19,260 nt of DNA, taken from Chitinophagaceae bacterium. Its GTDB lineage: Bacteria; Bacteroidota; Bacteroidia; Chitinophagales; Chitinophagaceae. The first letter of the stretch is position 1. Every line of letters starts with the position of its first letter. Of this stretch, positions 1-5,938 are shown piece after piece. Made by a program: the position numbers and the translations under genes. Below the pieces are notes generated by a model, which worked only from the letters and a program-made list of their open reading frames with translations, did no database searches and was not told the origin of the DNA. The stretch is taken from contig JAEUVL010000342.1 of NCBI GenBank assembly GCA_016786965.1, positions 1-19,260 of the forward strand. The letters run 5' to 3'.

Positions 1-1
1 C

Positions 2-565
2 GATGTGCATTGGAGGGTATTTGAGATCCAAACAGGTCCGGATTTTGGCGGCTATCATATTACTGAAGGCCCTAAAAGCTGGGAATCTGAAGATGCGAGA
101 GGAGATATAAGCCCGGAACATCAGGCTGATTGGAATAAAAACATAGCTATTTATTTGACAGACAGGCAGTCGGCAGGTTATTCTGTTTACCAGGATTCAT
201 TAAGTACGGTGGCGCTTGGCGATTTTTCTGATAAAATCAATATTACCCATGTGTATCCAAAAGTTGGGCAAAATGATGAAGTGGTGAAGATCATAAAGAA
301 GCTGAAAAAAAATTGGGTGGCTGCAGGTGTTACCGTTGCTGTGTATACCGCCAGTTCTTCCGGCCCGGCACAATACACAATAGTAACAAGATACAAGCAG
401 GGATTAAAAGAAAGAGCGGCTGGTTTTAGACCGCCATTCAAGGAAACCTATGAAGCTGTAAACGGTGAAGGTTCCTATGCCCAATACTTGAAAGATGTGG
501 CAGATTATGTACAGGAAAGCTGGAGTGAACTGCTTTTTATGCGGAAAGATTTGAGTTCGAAGTAA
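2..565 (+). CDS. Hypothetical protein, 5'-truncated by the window edge
   Basis: The reading frame is open to the left edge, so this is the C-terminal part of a longer protein. A GTG at 5-7 is the only early start-like codon, and I do not believe it is the true start because the frame runs through it. About 187 residues remain and they are soluble, with no membrane segment. The visible part alternates predicted strands and helices. One segment (VYPKVGQNDEVVKIIKKLKK) followed by an Ala/Val-rich strand and a Tyr-Thr-Ile-Val-Thr strand resembles half of a dimeric alpha/beta-barrel (ferredoxin-like) fold. That fold is an inference from pattern only. No catalytic motif is recognised and no function can be given. 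A hairpin 60 bp downstream may end the transcript. Confidence 0.6.
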   Translation, partial: DVHWRVFEIQTGPDFGGYHITEGPKSWESEDARGDISPEHQADWNKNIAIYLTDRQSAGYSVYQDSLSTVALGDFSDKINITHVYPKVGQNDEVVKIIKKLKKNWVAAGVTVAVYTASSSGPAQYTIVTRYKQGLKERAAGFRPPFKETYEAVNGEGSYAQYLKDVADYVQESWSELLFMRKDLSSK

Positions 566-626
566 AAACAAGCTGGTAAAATATGGAGATAATCAGTTTT
601 TAACCTTAAACCGTTATACCTCTGGG

Positions 627-646
627 GGAGTGAGTAAAATCACTCC
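627..646 (+). terminator. Candidate terminator hairpin after the first gene
   Basis: GGAGTGA (627-633) pairs with TCACTCC (640-646) around a 6-nt GTAAAA loop. Two G-T wobbles can lengthen the stem to 625-648. The following bases (TTCCTTGTT) are only moderately T-rich, so this is a plausible but not classical intrinsic terminator. It lies about 60 bp after the stop at 565 and well before the next gene at 775. Confidence 0.45.
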
Positions 647-774
647 TTCCTTGTTATAAAGGTGTACGGACAAACTATACTCAGATGAATTCCTCTGCTA
701 AAAAATCTTATCTTTTGATGGCCATCAACCGTCTTTTAGGATTTCCTTTTATTACAAAACCGTAAACCACCAAC

Positions 775-2337
775 ATGGAAGTACGCCACCATGCACACAT
801 CACCGCAAACCCCGATAGTCATCGGGGTGGGAAAAAATGCCTACCTAACAGACAGACAGGGCGCCGTTATTTCTGGCTCAGTATCATGCTTTGTATTTGT
901 TTAAACGCAACAGCACAATCAACTATTGAATATGATATTGTGTTATCCGGTGGCCGGGTTATTGACCCCGAAACGAAACTGGATGCCATACGCAATGTGG
1001 GCATTCTCAATAGCCGCATTGCGCAAATTTCAGCTGAACCATTGAAAGGAAAACAAACCATCAATGTAAGTGGACTCGTTGTAGCCCCTGGTTTTATTGA
1101 TATGCATATACATGGCCGCAGCAACGTGGAGCAGGAATACCAATTGCACGACGGAATTACAACAGCTTTGGAACTGGAATGGGGTATTGAACATTTGGGT
1201 AAATGGTACGAATCCAGGAAAGGTAAAGCACTTATTAATTACGGAGCGAGTGTAAACTGGCCTTTTGAACGCTTTAAAGCAATTGGTAAATACAAGAATG
1301 CTGTAGATAGTTTACTACAATTTACGCTGAAGGGAGAAGCAAATATCGGAGCAATGACCAACATCATTTTACGTGCCGCTACTGAAACAATTTCTGCCGA
1401 TGTATTGAATCAGACATTGGTAAATATTAAAGCTTCGTTGGCTGAAGGCGGTATTGGTATTGGTGCGCCCATTGGCTACTTACCCAAGACAAATCCCAAT
1501 GAATTATTTCAGGTGTATAAACTAGCTGGTGAGTTGCAAGCCCTCGTGTTTTCGCATGTAAGACAACCAGATATCATCTCTATACAAGAAGCAATAGCTG
1601 TTGCGGTACTTACAGGAGCACCGCTGCACATTGTTCATATCAACAGTATGTCGCTGGGAAATATTGGACTGTCGCTGGAGATGGTAAATGATGCAAATAA
1701 AAAGGGTTTTGACATCAGCACTGAATTGTATCCCTACACGGCTGGTTCCACCGGGCTGCAAAGTGCTATGTTTGATGAAGGCTGGCAGCAACGGTTAGGT
1801 ATTAGTTATGGCGATTTACAATGGGTGGCAACTGGTGAACGGCTTACAAAAGAAACATTCGATGCCTATCGTAAAACTGGCGGCGTTGTCATTCTTCATG
1901 TAATGAAACCGGAATGGATAAAAACAGGGATAGCCGCTCCCAGCGTAATGATTGCTTCCGACGGAATGACCTATGCAAAGCTGGCGCATCCAAGAACGGC
2001 TGGTACTTTCTCCAGAGTACTGGGTAAATATGTAAGAGAAGAAAAAGTGATTGACCTGAATACGGCTATTGAAAAAATGACACTCTTGCCTGCAAAGCGT
2101 TTGGAAAACATTGCCCCCATGATGCGCTTTAAAGGAAGGGTACAGGTGGGTGCTGATGCTGACATTACCATTTTTAATCCCAATACCATTATTGATAAAG
2201 CCACATTTGAAAAAGGGCTGGAGTTTTCTGCTGGTATTGAATATGTAATGGTAAATGGAAATTTTATTTTAAAGAACGGGAAAACGGTAGCAAATTTTTT
2301 TCCGGGGCAGGCGGTATATGGGAAGTTTAAACAATAA
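775..2337 (+). CDS. Exported amidohydrolase, D-glutamate deacylase / N-acyl-D-amino-acid deacylase family
   Basis: Predicted metal-dependent hydrolase of the amidohydrolase superfamily (520 aa). It should act outside the cytoplasm on N-acyl-D-amino acids or a related amide; the exact substrate is unknown. Visible metal-site elements are GFIDMHIHG (H111, H113), an ELEWG segment (E133/E135) on the next strand, SHVRQ (H261), IVHINS (H288) and ASDGM (D396). The ends of the chain form the small composite beta-sandwich (DIVLSGGRVIDPETK; GADADITIFNP). The paralogue at 5939 has a Cys where this protein has WG, with acidic residues nearby instead. The hydrophobic signal-like segment ends at about residue 48 (NATAQS), so the n-region from the 775 start is unusually long, about 30 residues, and includes a palindromic repeat and a GRRYFW twin-arginine-like stretch. 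The only later in-frame ATG (886) leaves an 11-residue h-region, which is too short, so 775 is kept. No SD sequence is seen. Confidence 0.85.
   Translation: MEVRHHAHITANPDSHRGGKKCLPNRQTGRRYFWLSIMLCICLNATAQSTIEYDIVLSGGRVIDPETKLDAIRNVGILNSRIAQISAEPLKGKQTINVSGLVVAPGFIDMHIHGRSNVEQEYQLHDGITTALELEWGIEHLGKWYESRKGKALINYGASVNWPFERFKAIGKYKNAVDSLLQFTLKGEANIGAMTNIILRAATETISADVLNQTLVNIKASLAEGGIGIGAPIGYLPKTNPNELFQVYKLAGELQALVFSHVRQPDIISIQEAIAVAVLTGAPLHIVHINSMSLGNIGLSLEMVNDANKKGFDISTELYPYTAGSTGLQSAMFDEGWQQRLGISYGDLQWVATGERLTKETFDAYRKTGGVVILHVMKPEWIKTGIAAPSVMIASDGMTYAKLAHPRTAGTFSRVLGKYVREEKVIDLNTAIEKMTLLPAKRLENIAPMMRFKGRVQVGADADITIFNPNTIIDKATFEKGLEFSAGIEYVMVNGNFILKNGKTVANFFPGQAVYGKFKQ
809..828. repeat. Palindromic repeat ACCCCGAT-AGTC-ATCGGGGT inside the amidohydrolase 5' end
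   Basis: A perfect 8-bp stem (809-816 with 821-828) closes a 4-nt AGTC loop. The sequence resembles the CCCGATAG..ATCGGG palindromes I associate with dispersed intergenic repeats in Bacteroidota genomes. That family link is from memory and not checked. Here it lies in the reading frame and would encode residues 12-18 (NPDSHRG), upstream of the hydrophobic signal segment. It could either be a repeat insertion that lengthened the protein, or evidence that translation really starts downstream. Confidence 0.6.
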
Positions 2338-2451
2338 CATATTCTTCCCTTTGCAGAATATATACCAACTGACCCAATAAGACCTAAAGAATTAGTCATT
2401 GAGGCACTTAAAAAGTTTGAACGGGTTTTATTATCAGTGTCGTCTTTATAA
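2338..2451 (+). other. In-frame open stretch after the amidohydrolase stop, possible coding remnant
   Basis: Directly after the TAA at 2335-2337 the same frame stays open for 37 codons to a TAA at 2449-2451. The translation reads like real protein, for example PTDPIRPKELVIEALKKFE, with an amphipathic Lys/Glu/Leu helix pattern. There is no ATG, GTG or TTG start before the last few codons, so it is not an independent gene as it stands. It may be the 3' remnant of a lost gene or an ancestral C-terminal extension cut off by a stop. The second amidohydrolase (521 aa) also ends without such an extension, which favours a remnant of something else. The family is not recognised. Confidence 0.3.
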
Positions 2452-2456
2452 AGACG
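2441..2456. terminator. Perfect 16-bp palindrome over the glycosyltransferase stop codon
   Basis: CGTCTTTATAAAGACG equals its own reverse complement and would fold as a 6-bp stem with a TATA loop. It covers the stop codon of the leftward glycosyltransferase gene (2446-2448) and lies between two convergent genes, where a bidirectional terminator is expected. Neither side has a convincing T-tract, so intrinsic termination is uncertain. Confidence 0.35.
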
Positions 2457-4116
2457 GTAATAATACTCTCACAAGCACCATTTCCTTTACCTGAGTCTGT
2501 CGGGTGCTATTAGTTAAAAACTTAATATCCAGTTTGCTAACAGGGAAGTGAGAAAAGCTTTGTAACAACTCGACTGAGTAGTTAGCAGCTTCAAGTTCCT
2601 TAATATTTTCTTTTGCAGTATATATCAGCACCTTTCTTCCTCGTGCAAACGGGTCTAATTTTTTTCTGTCATCAGTCTGCATTATAATACCGGGAGCATA
2701 AAATTCAAATGAGTAAGAGAAGTTGCGATAAATAGCGATTGGCCCTTGCGCATTCGTTTCTTGTATCCATTTGCCTGCCATCATACCTGATTGATATCGT
2801 AAAATTGCGGGATAAAAGAAAAGATTTAAGAACAAATAGAGTATCGAAGAAAAAAGTACGGTTTTGATCAAAATATTTTCAAGAATTGGTTTCCTGTACC
2901 TCGTTAATAGAAACCCAGCTACTATCAGCACAAACGCTGCCCCGGCATAAGTATAGCGGAAATTATATAATAATATTAAACCAATCAGCAGCACCCCTGC
3001 TAAACCAAGCAATATCGATTGAATTAATAATAAGTTTTTCATCCTTTTAATTTCGTCTCTTACCCGATTCAAATACGTAGCTGTCAAAATTGCAAAATGT
3101 GGAAAAATAATAATTATATAATGTGGTAATTGAAAACTGGAGAAGGTAAAAAGCAAAAAAGTAATGGCTGCACTACCATAAAGTATCCATTGCAATTGAG
3201 GTACAAAGAAATTGCGGTTGAATTGCTTAAACACCGCTATTGAAAACAATATCGACCACGGAATGAACGCCCATATTGTTGTATGGAAAAAAAAGAAATA
3301 ATCCCCTTTCCCTTTTATAGGGCCAGAATTAAAAAATCGACCAAACTGGCTATCCCAAAAGAAAAAACGGACACCAGAAACGTTCCTTTTCCCAAAAATC
3401 ACTTTCTCCGGGTGCATATCAAACTGAATATACAGGCAATACAACTCTGGAAGAATGAGTACAAAAGTAAATAACAGTAGCAGCCACCATTTATAATTGA
3501 AAAACTGCTTCCATTCTTTTTTGAATACCCAGTAGAGTACAAAGCCTCCGCCAATGGTAACGGTGACAAATATTCCCTTGGTCATAATAGCACAGGCCAT
3601 CCATATGGCAGCAAGTAATACGTCAACCAATCGGCCATTCTTATCTGCCATGTACATATAGTATATACTACCTGCAATGCAACAGGTAAGATAGGGCTCT
3701 GCCCGCACATCAAAATTGGAAATAACAACATGCAGAGCCGTGGCATAAATGATAACAGCTATCTGTGCTACCCCTTTGTCAAACAGGGAGCGGGCAAGAA
3801 GCCATGTAAATCTTAAGCTGCACAGCCAAAACAAAAATGCTGGCAGTTTATATGCAAAAGCATTGATACCAAACACCTTAAAACTGGCCGCAGCCATCCA
3901 GAAAGGAAAATGAGGTTTGTCCAACCAATCATACCCGTCCCCATATAAATTAACCCAGTCGTTAGTAATTGCCATTCGCTTAGCAATACCCGCATACAAA
4001 GCTGCATCTGGTTCAATTATTTCATTAAAAAGTCCGGTTGCATTAACACCGATACTGATAAAAAGAAAAAAAGAAAACAGTTTGTCAGATTGTGTACTCC
4101 GGGCTCCGATTGTCAT
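2446..4116 (-). CDS. GT39/ArnT-like integral membrane glycosyltransferase
   Basis: Predicted polytopic membrane glycosyltransferase of the PMT/ArnT superfamily (GT39/GT83-like, about 556 aa). Members move a sugar from a polyprenyl-phosphate donor to lipid A, protein or another acceptor on the outer face of the inner membrane. The acceptor cannot be told here. From the chosen start, TM1 spans about residues 12-31. It is followed by EPDAALYAGIAKRM (E35, D37), the hallmark acidic periplasmic loop, and WLDKPHFPFW (residues 64-73), the counterpart of the ArnT Glu/Asp-Lys-Pro-Pro motif. Roughly ten more hydrophobic segments follow, then a soluble C-terminal domain of about 100 residues. An in-frame ATG at 4242 would overlap the divergent gene at 4201 and is rejected. 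ATGs at 4131 and 4116 are both possible. A -7 promoter match at 4147-4140 and an A-rich leader favour 4116. Confidence 0.85.
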   Translation of the reverse strand: MTIGARSTQSDKLFSFFLFISIGVNATGLFNEIIEPDAALYAGIAKRMAITNDWVNLYGDGYDWLDKPHFPFWMAAASFKVFGINAFAYKLPAFLFWLCSLRFTWLLARSLFDKGVAQIAVIIYATALHVVISNFDVRAEPYLTCCIAGSIYYMYMADKNGRLVDVLLAAIWMACAIMTKGIFVTVTIGGGFVLYWVFKKEWKQFFNYKWWLLLLFTFVLILPELYCLYIQFDMHPEKVIFGKRNVSGVRFFFWDSQFGRFFNSGPIKGKGDYFFFFHTTIWAFIPWSILFSIAVFKQFNRNFFVPQLQWILYGSAAITFLLFTFSSFQLPHYIIIIFPHFAILTATYLNRVRDEIKRMKNLLLIQSILLGLAGVLLIGLILLYNFRYTYAGAAFVLIVAGFLLTRYRKPILENILIKTVLFSSILYLFLNLFFYPAILRYQSGMMAGKWIQETNAQGPIAIYRNFSYSFEFYAPGIIMQTDDRKKLDPFARGRKVLIYTAKENIKELEAANYSVELLQSFSHFPVSKLDIKFLTNSTRQTQVKEMVLVRVLLPSL

Positions 4117-4139
4117 GCTATTTATTGCCATTACGCAGA

Positions 4140-4147
4140 CAAAGCTA
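4140..4147 (-). promoter_or_regulatory. Candidate -7 promoter element (TAGCTTTG) for the GT39 gene
   Basis: On the minus strand 4147-4140 reads TAGCTTTG, a perfect match to the Bacteroidota primary-sigma -7 consensus TAnnTTTG. Transcription would begin near 4133, leaving a short leader before the ATG at 4116. I see no good -33 TTTG at normal spacing, so this is a half-supported promoter. Confidence 0.35.
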
Positions 4148-4200
4148 ATAGTCCATTCTGAAATAATATTTATCTTGCTGAAGATTAAAAGTATCTTATT

Positions 4201-4746
4201 ATGGATCAGGTTACTCTTGGTATTGGCACCCGCTTGCAGCACACTTTATTCGGGCCTGGCGTCATCGTAGGAATCAAATACGCCACCTATATCATTTCTT
4301 TTATTAATCACGGCATTAAAGAAATTGATAAAACAGATGACAAACTGGATGAGATTATCCCGGAAAACATAAGTACTGAAATTGAAACAACCAGCGAAGT
4401 TGAAAAGTCATTGCTCAGGATATTGCGTCTGTGGGGAGGCCTTACTGAAAATGTACCCTTGGGCGATAAATGGGTCAAAGGAACCATGCTGTTGCAGCCG
4501 GCAGACAAAAGTTTAAAACCTAAAGAAATTCCAATCGATGACTTCTTTCATAAAATTGTAATGCTTCGGGACCGACTAAGAGTGCTGGAGCAAAACATCA
4601 ACAGCAATAAAACCCTCAGCGACGAAGAAAAAGTAAATATCCAGCAATACATCACCCGATGCTATGGCTCTCTTACTACTTTTAATGTATTGTTCAAGAA
4701 TAAAGAGCAATGGTTTGTAGGAGACAAAGGAAGTAAAGATGATTAA
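4201..4746 (+). CDS. Conserved protein with UvrD/PcrA-type Tudor-like N-terminal motif
   Basis: Soluble 181-residue protein. Residues 9-43 carry GTRLQHTLFGPGVIVGI (H14-x-x-F17-G18-x-G20-V) followed by two short strands ending in NHGIKEID. This is the pattern of the small Tudor/SH3-like barrel found at the C-terminus of PcrA/UvrD helicases and in some RNA-polymerase-binding proteins. The rest is acidic and helical, with a coiled-coil-like stretch around residues 118-140. No enzyme motif is seen. The molecular role is unknown; binding to nucleic acid or to transcription/repair machinery is an inference from the N-terminal motif alone. The gene is divergent from the glycosyltransferase and is followed, two bases after its stop codon, by a strong hairpin. 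The ATG at 4201 fits the first codon of the motif region well. Confidence 0.75.
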   Translation: MDQVTLGIGTRLQHTLFGPGVIVGIKYATYIISFINHGIKEIDKTDDKLDEIIPENISTEIETTSEVEKSLLRILRLWGGLTENVPLGDKWVKGTMLLQPADKSLKPKEIPIDDFFHKIVMLRDRLRVLEQNINSNKTLSDEEKVNIQQYITRCYGSLTTFNVLFKNKEQWFVGDKGSKDD

Positions 4747-4748
4747 AA

Positions 4749-4777
4749 AAAGGGGGAATGCGCTGCATTCCCCCTTT
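4749..4777. terminator. Strong bidirectional terminator hairpin
   Basis: AAAGGGGGAATGC (4749-4761) pairs perfectly with GCATTCCCCCTTT (4765-4777): a 13-bp stem with a GCT loop. It sits between convergent genes. The run of seven As at 4745-4751 becomes a T-tract on the minus strand, so it is a good intrinsic terminator for the leftward DUF2892 unit. It also ends the rightward gene, whose stop is at 4744-4746. Confidence 0.85.
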
Positions 4778-4818
4778 AACTATTAACCATCAACCTTTGA
4801 ACAATCTTTAATATTTTA

Positions 4819-5025
4819 TTACTGCTTGCGTGGACAGGTATTCAATCCCACGAGAGTATATAGCGGACAAAAGCTTACCAGACTGGTGAGCACAAACACC
4901 CCACCCAGGATTACAAGAATGAGTCCCAATGTACCGGTAACGGTACCACTGAAATAAAGAAATGCAAATACGGCCGCTAATAATACCCTGATGATACGAT
5001 CAGCGTTTCCCATGTTAGGTTTCAT
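4819..5025 (-). CDS. DUF2892 (YgaP-type) small inner membrane protein
   Basis: Protein of 68 residues with an N-terminal MGNADRIIRVLLA motif, two hydrophobic segments (about residues 12-30 and 33-52) and a conserved C-terminal FCPLYTLVGLNTCP motif with two cysteines. This is the full layout of DUF2892 proteins, which occur alone or as the membrane part of rhodanese-type proteins such as YgaP. The function of the stand-alone form is not known; a link to sulfur or redox metabolism is suggested by family context only. It is the last gene of a leftward unit: crp-type regulator, 29-residue peptide (19 bp upstream), this gene, then the strong hairpin at 4777-4749. That arrangement suggests co-regulation by the upstream Crp-family protein. 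Confidence 0.85.
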   Translation of the reverse strand: MKPNMGNADRIIRVLLAAVFAFLYFSGTVTGTLGLILVILGGVFVLTSLVSFCPLYTLVGLNTCPRKQ

Positions 5026-5044
5026 AATTAAATAGTTTGATGAA

Positions 5045-5134
5045 TTAAAAAAGTTTCAGGACCAGAATGATACCGGCTACGATGCCTGCGCAAATGATGC
5101 AAACTAAAAACAGTCTGGCAGCTTTGCTTTTCAT
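5045..5134 (-). CDS. 29-residue single-pass membrane peptide
   Basis: A short frame starting ATG at 5134 and ending TAA at 5047-5045 encodes 29 residues. It has a basic start (MKSKAAR), then one continuous hydrophobic segment of about 19 residues containing two cysteines and two small GxxxG/AG-like spots (CAGIVAGIILVL), ending KLF. The positive-inside start plus a single TM span is what real small membrane proteins look like. It ends 19 bp before the DUF2892 gene on the same strand and begins 67 bp after the crp-type gene. Homologues and function are unknown to me. A chance frame is possible at this length, but the amino-acid composition and tight spacing argue for a real gene. Confidence 0.55.
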   Translation of the reverse strand: MKSKAARLFLVCIICAGIVAGIILVLKLF

Positions 5135-5163
5135 TATCCCGGTTTAATAAAGTAAAAATAGCT

Positions 5164-5178
5164 TGCAACGACGTTGCA
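5164..5178 (-). terminator. Hairpin TGCAAC-GAC-GTTGCA downstream of the crp-type gene
   Basis: A perfect 6-bp stem with a 3-nt loop. On the minus strand it is followed by AGCTATTTTTACTTTA, which is T-rich. It could be a weak intrinsic terminator or attenuator between the regulator gene (stop at 5202) and the 29-residue membrane peptide (start 5134). Confidence 0.35.
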
Positions 5179-5181
5179 GGC

Positions 5182-5199
5182 TGGTGACCACAGTCACCA
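5182..5199. promoter_or_regulatory. Crp/Fnr-type palindrome TGGTGAC-N4-GTCACCA
   Basis: A perfect 7-bp inverted repeat with a 4-nt centre. It can be written GGTGA-N6-TCACC, which matches the spacing and core of Crp-family operators (TGTGA-N6-TCACA). It lies 3 bp after the stop codon of a Crp-family gene and upstream of the small membrane genes, so it is a natural candidate site for that regulator. It could instead be an RNA hairpin acting with the neighbouring one at 5164-5178. Confidence 0.4.
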
Positions 5200-5201
5200 A
5201 T

Positions 5202-5831
5202 CTACGTGATTTCTATTCCCTCTGGCAATTGGCGAACTTTCCCCTCCTGCTCCAGTCGTTTGAGAACCCTGGTCACTACTTCCCTGGCGGTACCCATTTC
5301 TGCAGCTATTTTCTTATGGCGGAGTGAGAGTATTTTTTCCCCTTTCAGCTTACTTTTTTCCAAGAGATAGTTATAGAGCCGGTGGTCCATACGGCCAAAA
5401 AGAAGCGAGTTAATGGTATCCAGCATTTCAGTATATCGTAAATTATACTGCTGGTAAAAGAGATCATTGATAGCAGGGAATTTTTTTACCCAGTTATTCA
5501 GTTTATCTGTTGGTAATAATAATAATAGGGAATCTTCTTCGGTGATCGCAAAGATCCGACTGGGACTATTGGATAGTCCGGCTGAAAAAGACATGATGCA
5601 ACTTTGTGTGGACCCAATATAGTATAGCAGCAGTTCCTTTTCCTCGTAGCGTGTAAATACTTTTACCAAGCCTTCCAGCACTATCGGCAATACTTTTACA
5701 TATTGCCCTTCCCGCAAAATCTCTGCTCCCGCCGGCACCTCTTTGATCTGGGCGTGGGATGCAATTTCAGCTAATAATTCTTCAGAAAAATCCTGCAGAT
5801 ATTTTTTTATCTCAGACTGATCAAGCGGCAT
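5202..5831 (-). CDS. Crp/Fnr family transcriptional regulator
   Basis: Protein of 209 residues. The N-terminal cyclic-nucleotide-binding-like beta-roll covers about residues 10-125, with PAGAEILREGQ and VLEGLVKVF as recognisable strands. The dimerisation helix is at about 126-145. The C-terminal winged helix-turn-helix is at about 150-209 (KKIAAEMGTAREVVTRVLKR, residues 173-192). The ligand pocket lacks the Arg-Ser pair of cAMP-binding Crp. There is no Cys cluster for an Fnr iron-sulfur centre; a single Cys lies at residue 78. It therefore belongs to the large Bacteroidota group of Crp-like proteins with unknown effectors. It is divergent from the amidohydrolase gene at 5939 across a region holding two inverted repeats, and is followed on the same strand by the 29-residue peptide and DUF2892. 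Local control of these neighbours is likely but inferred. Confidence 0.9.
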   Translation of the reverse strand: MPLDQSEIKKYLQDFSEELLAEIASHAQIKEVPAGAEILREGQYVKVLPIVLEGLVKVFTRYEEKELLLYYIGSTQSCIMSFSAGLSNSPSRIFAITEEDSLLLLLPTDKLNNWVKKFPAINDLFYQQYNLRYTEMLDTINSLLFGRMDHRLYNYLLEKSKLKGEKILSLRHKKIAAEMGTAREVVTRVLKRLEQEGKVRQLPEGIEIT

Positions 5832-5877
5832 GGTATTGGTCTTTAGTCACAATAAAACTACCATTTCTTTTCATCTT

Positions 5878-5896
5878 TCATACTCCATATGTATGA
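5878..5896. promoter_or_regulatory. Inverted repeat TCATAC-N7-GTATGA in the crp/amidohydrolase intergenic region
   Basis: Two 6-bp half-sites (5878-5883 and 5891-5896) are separated by 7 bp. They sit midway between the divergent starts at 5831 and 5939 and 3 bp from the perfect palindrome at 5900-5919. It is a candidate operator, possibly for the adjacent Crp-type protein. Confidence 0.3.
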
Positions 5897-5899
5897 TCT

Positions 5900-5919
5900 T
5901 TAAAAGATGCATCTTTTAA
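5900..5919. promoter_or_regulatory. Perfect 20-bp palindrome upstream of the D-aminoacylase-type gene
   Basis: TTAAAAGATGCATCTTTTAA is identical to its reverse complement over all 20 bases. It ends 19 bp before the ATG at 5939, where it would overlap or flank the promoter. It has no loop and weak A/T ends, so a dimeric repressor or activator site is more likely than a terminator. The regulator is unknown; the divergent Crp-type protein is the nearest candidate, although the sequence is unlike a standard Crp box. Confidence 0.5.
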
Positions 5920-5938
5920 TATTCAGTAACTTGGGGGC

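Noticed and set aside
5..7. GTG as the start of the first gene
   Set aside because: The frame continues to the window edge, and the first residues look like the middle of a folded domain, not an N-terminus.
685..765. 26-codon ATG frame ending 9 bp before the amidohydrolase start, as a possible leader peptide
   Set aside because: No run of regulatory codons, no attenuator hairpin pair and no clear promoter near it; composition is unremarkable, so chance is the simpler view.
1971..2399. 142-codon minus-strand frame opposite the first amidohydrolase
   Set aside because: It lies almost wholly over conserved metal-site and C-terminal regions of a recognised family and shows no family features of its own.
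4117..4242. Longer N-terminus for the GT39 glycosyltransferase (ATG at 4242)
   Set aside because: It would overlap the divergent gene at 4201 and precede a -7 promoter match, and the added residues are not part of the family.
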